Positions 6,197-9,339 of a stretch of DNA of 9,339 nt are shown piece after piece. This DNA is from an uncultured Eubacterium sp. (GTDB lineage Bacteria; Bacillota; Clostridia; Peptostreptococcales; Anaerovoracaceae), in assembly GCA_900542385.1 (NCBI GenBank), contig UQNP01000063.1, positions 1 through 9,339 on the forward strand, in the 5' to 3' direction. The notes below the pieces were generated by a model. That model had not been told where the DNA came from. It did no database searches and worked only from the letters and a program-made list of their open reading frames with translations. The translations under genes were made by a program, and so were the position numbers. The stretch's first letter is position 1; every line of letters begins with the position of its first letter.

Positions 6197-7929
6197 ACAG
6201 CAAGAAATACAAAGACGTACTGTACGAAATGAGAGAGATCAGCGATCTCAAGGATATGATAGATTCCAGCGCCGAACTTTTCGGAGATAAGACCGCTTTT
6301 CTCGAAAAAGAGATACAGGGCGGAGAATATATGCCGATCACTTATAAGACTTTGAAATCGGATATAGACTGCCTGGGCACCTATTTTACAGAGTTAGGAC
6401 TTAAAGGAAAGAAGATAGCGATAATAGGGGAGAACAGCTATAAATGGGTCGTTACTTATCTTGCGGCTGTAAACGGTATGAGTGTTGCCGTTCCCCTCGA
6501 CAAAGAGCTTCCTTCTCATGAGATACACAATCTTTTGGCTCGTTCCGAGGCTGATGTGGTAGTTTTTTCAGCCAAGACTGAAGATCGTATACTCGATGCG
6601 CTCGAAGGCATAAAAAACGTTAAGCTCAAAATAAAGATGAACGGAGGCAGCATTGACGAAGACATATTGAACTGGGATGATCTTATAAAAGAAGGCAGGA
6701 ATATGCTCGTTGAGGGCAAAAAAGCTTTCACAGATATGAAAATAGACAGGGAAGCGATGTGCGCGCTTTTGTTTACATCCGGCACTACAGGAATGGCGAA
6801 AGGCGTAATGTTATCCCATAAAAACATTTCAGCCAACGTTTACAATATGTCTAAATATGTAAAGATAAGGGAGCAGGGAATAGGGCTGTCTGTTTTGCCT
6901 ATGCATCATACCTATGAGCTTACATGCCATGTGTTTACAGGCCTGTATCAGGGAATGACCATAGCGATATGCGAAGGACTCAGGTATATACAGCAGAATC
7001 TGAAAGAATCGAAGGCGACTGTGATGCTTGGAGTGCCGGCGGTTTTTGAGACCATGCATAAGAAAGTGTGGAAGCAGGCAGAGGTGTCGGGGGCAGCGAA
7101 AAAGATGTCTTTGATGATGAACATATCCAGAAAGACAAAAATGTTCAATAACATAGGCAGGATGAGAAAGATATTTTCGAAGGTCCATGATGCGCTTGGA
7201 GGGAATGTTGCTTTATTTATCGCCGGCGGTGCAGCTATAAATCCGCAGGTGATAAGAGATTACGAAGCTTTAGGCATACCTATGATCCAGGGATACGGAA
7301 TGACTGAGAATGCTCCTATAATAGCGGTGAACAGAGATTACTACAGCAAAGCTGAATCGGTAGGACCTCCTATGCCGGGAACGGAGGTGAGGATCTTTGA
7401 GCCTGATGAAGATGGTATAGGAGAGATAATATGCAAAGGTCCTTCAGTGATGATAGGATATTACAAAGACCCGGAAGCAACAGCGGAGGTTTTGAAGGAC
7501 GGATGGCTGTATACCGGGGATTTCGGGCGTTTTGACGATGAAGGCTTCCTCTATATCTGCGGGAGAAAGAAAAATGTGATCGTAACTAAAAACGGAAAGA
7601 ATATATTCCCTGAAGAGATAGAATATCTTCTTCTTGAGAGTCCGTATATAGAAGAAGTCATCGTATACGGAATAATAGATAAAAAAAGCGGCGATACTGT
7701 AGTATGCGCGGAAATATATCCGAGCTTTGAAACATTTTACGATAAATTCGGCAGGGATGTTTCGCAGGAGGATATCAGAAAAGTTATAAAAGATGAAATA
7801 GAAAAGGTAAATGATAAAACCAGCAACTACAAGAGAGTAAAAAGATTCAAGCTCAGAGACATAGAATTTGAAAAAACCACCACGAGGAAGATAAGAAGGA
7901 CCAACGGTGCGATGAGGGAAGAGGAATGA
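6193..7929 (+). CDS. AMP-forming acyl-CoA synthetase (long-chain fatty-acid-CoA ligase-like, COG1022)
   Basis: A 578-residue member of the ANL adenylating superfamily. It would activate a carboxylic acid with ATP to an acyl-AMP and then join it to coenzyme A. Motifs in order: the phosphate-binding loop TSGTTGMAKG (195-204), PMHHTYE (236-242), GGAAINP (345-351), QGYGMTENAP (366-375), YTGDFG (440-445) with D443 expected to bind ribose, the hinge region GRKKN (457-461), and the C-terminal catalytic lysine K566 in TTTRKIRR (562-569). All key residues are present, so it should be active. The start is a TTG; the frame overlaps the previous gene by 4 nt and the racemase gene by 4 nt (ATGA), a sign of coupled translation. 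It has no clear membrane segment. Length and motifs point to the long-chain group, but the acyl substrate cannot be told and could be an amino-acid-derived acid. Confidence 0.92.
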   Translation: MNSKKYKDVLYEMREISDLKDMIDSSAELFGDKTAFLEKEIQGGEYMPITYKTLKSDIDCLGTYFTELGLKGKKIAIIGENSYKWVVTYLAAVNGMSVAVPLDKELPSHEIHNLLARSEADVVVFSAKTEDRILDALEGIKNVKLKIKMNGGSIDEDILNWDDLIKEGRNMLVEGKKAFTDMKIDREAMCALLFTSGTTGMAKGVMLSHKNISANVYNMSKYVKIREQGIGLSVLPMHHTYELTCHVFTGLYQGMTIAICEGLRYIQQNLKESKATVMLGVPAVFETMHKKVWKQAEVSGAAKKMSLMMNISRKTKMFNNIGRMRKIFSKVHDALGGNVALFIAGGAAINPQVIRDYEALGIPMIQGYGMTENAPIIAVNRDYYSKAESVGPPMPGTEVRIFEPDEDGIGEIICKGPSVMIGYYKDPEATAEVLKDGWLYTGDFGRFDDEGFLYICGRKKNVIVTKNGKNIFPEEIEYLLLESPYIEEVIVYGIIDKKSGDTVVCAEIYPSFETFYDKFGRDVSQEDIRKVIKDEIEKVNDKTSNYKRVKRFKLRDIEFEKTTTRKIRRTNGAMREEE

Positions 7930-9032
7930 GTTTCAGACGTTATCCCAGACTTGACGCGGATCTGGATAAACTGAGGGACAATATAGAAAGGATGCTGATG
8001 ATGTGCCGAGACAGAGGCATTGAAATGGCAGGAGTGATAAAGGGATGCAGCGGTCTTTTCAGATGTGTGGAGCAGTTTGAAAAGGCTGGCTGCACCATTA
8101 TAGCATCATCAAGACTTGAACATCTGCGGGGACTTCGTCAAAAAGGCCTCAACGCTGCGATAATGATGATAAGGATACCGATGATAAGCGAAGCCGCAGA
8201 GGTCGTAAGGGAGACGGATATAAGTCTTAACAGCGAGATGAACGTGCTGAAAGAGCTGAACAGACAGGCGGGGTTGCAGGACAGAAAACATAAAGTGATA
8301 CTTATGGCTGATGAAGGAGATTTGCGTGAAGGCTTCTGGGACGAAGAAGAGCTTATAGAGGCTGCTGTGCGTGTGGAAAATGGTATGCGCAATTTGAAAC
8401 TGGCAGGCATAGGAACGAACTTGGGATGCTATGGAGCGGTGGAGGCTACTTCGGATAATCTGGGGAATCTGGTCAGAACCGCAGAAAAAATAGAACAGAT
8501 GATTGGACGCGAGCTCGAGTTCATAACTGAAAGAGGTACAAGCAGCCTTCCTTTATTTTTTGAAGGAAAACTTCCTGAAAGGATAAATCTTCTCAGGATA
8601 GGAGAAGCGGTGCTGCTGGCAAGAGATCTTCCGGAGCTTTGGGGCATACAGATGGACCGTATGTATCGTGATGTATTTACCCTAAGCGCCGAAATAGTCG
8701 AAGTGAAGGACAAACCCACATATCCTGTCGGAAATATATTTGTAGATGCTTTTGGCAGAAAGCCTTCCTTTGAGGACAGAGGAATAAGGAAAAGAGCGAT
8801 AGTTGCCATAGGCAAAGCGGATTATGGCTCTGTGGAAGATATATTCCCAAGAAAAGAGGGTATCGAAGTCATCGGCGCGTCAAGTGATCACACGATACTT
8901 GATATCGAAGACTGCGGTGAGGATCTGAAACCGGGAGATATACTGGAATTTGATATAGCTTACGGAGCCCTCGTCTACGCCACCGCATCGCAGGGTGTAA
9001 GAAAGAATTACATTGAAAAAGTAATATATTAA
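7926..9032 (+). CDS. Alanine/ornithine racemase family PLP-dependent enzyme
   Basis: A 368-residue fold-type III PLP enzyme close to clostridial ornithine racemase (Orr) and YhfX-like proteins. The N-terminal barrel has the expected Schiff-base lysine K39 in AGVIKG (35-40), RIPM (83-86), LNSEMN (101-106), DEGDLREGF (129-137), GIGTNLGCYGAV (161-172) and LLRIGEAVLL (222-231). The C-terminal part carries GNIFVDAFGRKPSFEDRGIRKR (269-290) and GASSDHTILD (317-326), blocks I associate with Orr. It would interconvert L and D forms of an amino acid; the substrate is uncertain. The stretch where Orr reads approximately SGGNSSS is ERGTSSL (202-208) here, so specificity may differ. The ATG overlaps the synthetase stop (ATGA), and GAGGG (7914-7918) lies 7 nt upstream. 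It is last in the cassette, directly before a hairpin terminator. Family sure, substrate not. Confidence 0.88.
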   Translation: MSFRRYPRLDADLDKLRDNIERMLMMCRDRGIEMAGVIKGCSGLFRCVEQFEKAGCTIIASSRLEHLRGLRQKGLNAAIMMIRIPMISEAAEVVRETDISLNSEMNVLKELNRQAGLQDRKHKVILMADEGDLREGFWDEEELIEAAVRVENGMRNLKLAGIGTNLGCYGAVEATSDNLGNLVRTAEKIEQMIGRELEFITERGTSSLPLFFEGKLPERINLLRIGEAVLLARDLPELWGIQMDRMYRDVFTLSAEIVEVKDKPTYPVGNIFVDAFGRKPSFEDRGIRKRAIVAIGKADYGSVEDIFPRKEGIEVIGASSDHTILDIEDCGEDLKPGDILEFDIAYGALVYATASQGVRKNYIEKVIY

Positions 9033-9076
9033 AAAATCATGAAAGCCCGTGAGAAGCTCTCATGATTTTTATTTTT
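9032..9076 (+). terminator. Bidirectional intrinsic terminator between the convergent racemase and regulator genes
   Basis: AAAAATCATGA (9032-9042) pairs perfectly with TCATGATTTTT (9060-9070). After one A-C mismatch, AGC (9044-9046) pairs with GCT (9056-9058), leaving a nine-base loop. A T-rich run follows on the plus strand, and the A run before the stem becomes a T run on the minus strand, so it can stop both convergent transcripts. It begins on the last base of the racemase stop codon. Confidence 0.88.
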
Positions 9077-9339
9077 CTCTGCGGATATATTTTTGTATCA
9101 TTCTGTTGGCCTTGCTCTGGGAAATCTGCAATTTCATAGCCAGTTTATAAGAGCTGTGATATTTTGGATAAAGTTTGTTTACCAAGCTTGACTCACATTG
9201 TTCGATGAATGCCTCAAGAGATTCGAAATTGTCGAAATCAATGTTTTGATCGGCCGGAGTTGAAGATGCTACGGGTATATCGAGGCTGCTTTTCGAGTGA
9301 TATACCGATATGTTTTCAGGCAGCATCTGTGGTGTTATA
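9069..9339 (-). CDS. Sigma-54-type transcriptional activator, C-terminal end only
   Basis: The frame is open to the right edge; the methionine codon at 9326 is internal because ITPQ precedes it in frame and ITPQMLPENI resembles the segment that follows the AAA+ domain in NtrC/PrdR-type activators. About 90 residues are visible. Numbering from that methionine, 1-35 form a linker, ESLEAFIEQCESSLVNKLY (35-53) resembles the helix before a Fis/TyrR DNA-binding domain, and YHSSYKLAMKLQ..SQSKANRMIQKY (56-80) is a helix-turn-helix of TyrR type. Such proteins bind upstream activating sites and drive sigma-54 RNA polymerase by ATP hydrolysis; the ATPase and sensor parts lie outside the window. The gene is convergent with the racemase cassette and shares its terminator. 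In clostridia these activators often control amino-acid fermentation, so a link with the racemase is plausible but not shown. The partial sequence limits certainty. Confidence 0.75.
   Translation of the reverse strand, partial: ITPQMLPENISVYHSKSSLDIPVASSTPADQNIDFDNFESLEAFIEQCESSLVNKLYPKYHSSYKLAMKLQISQSKANRMIQKYIRREK

Noticed and set aside
1..9339. Search for CRISPR arrays, transposases, inverted-repeat ends, attachment sites, tRNA or rRNA genes and riboswitch-like leaders
   Set aside because: Nothing convincing by eye. The only sizeable gene-free gap is 3950-4041, and it holds a promoter and a short leader.

Overview
The window looks like a chromosomal stretch from an anaerobic Firmicute of class Clostridia. 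It is moderate to low in GC, AUA, AGA and AGG codons are common in every gene, ribosome-binding sites are strong GGAGG types, some starts are TTG, and genes overlap by a few bases. The gene set also fits: archaeal-type phosphoglycerate mutase, DacF-like carboxypeptidase, DUF1292 protein, C_GCAxxG_C_C protein, ornithine-racemase-like enzyme and a sigma-54 activator. An amino-acid fermenter near Anaerovoracaceae/Peptostreptococcales is a guess from gene content. I see no mobile element, CRISPR array, tRNA or rRNA.

Layout. (1) Positions 1-3949, plus strand: the 3' part of a cofactor-independent phosphoglycerate mutase gene, a secreted and membrane-anchored D-alanyl-D-alanine carboxypeptidase, and uvrC. 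They are packed with a 22-nt gap and then a 17-nt overlap, so they are probably co-transcribed from a promoter left of the window. (2) Positions 3950-4363: a monocistronic-looking unit with an extended -10 promoter, a very acidic 90-residue DUF1292 protein and an intrinsic terminator. (3) Positions 4381-9032: a tight four-gene cassette. It encodes an FAD-dependent dehydrogenase (COG2509 type) with a four-cysteine cluster, a cysteine-rich C_GCAxxG_C_C protein, an AMP-forming acyl-CoA synthetase and a PLP-dependent alanine/ornithine racemase family enzyme. Junctions are a 4-nt gap, a 4-nt overlap and a 4-nt overlap. A long hairpin with A and T flanks ends it and can serve both strands. (4) Positions 9069-9339, minus strand: the C-terminal end of a sigma-54-type transcriptional activator that continues past the right edge.

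How it works together. Block 1 is housekeeping: glycolysis, wall maturation and nucleotide excision repair. Block 3 is the most interesting part. Two cysteine-rich redox proteins, an acyl-activating enzyme and an amino-acid racemase are translationally linked, but their common pathway is not evident. There is no room for a promoter between the terminator of block 2 and the first gene of block 3. The second arm of that terminator can also pair with the first gene's ribosome-binding region, so readthrough or attenuation control is a testable idea. The convergent sigma-54 activator would fit amino-acid-responsive control, but no sigma-54 promoter is visible here.
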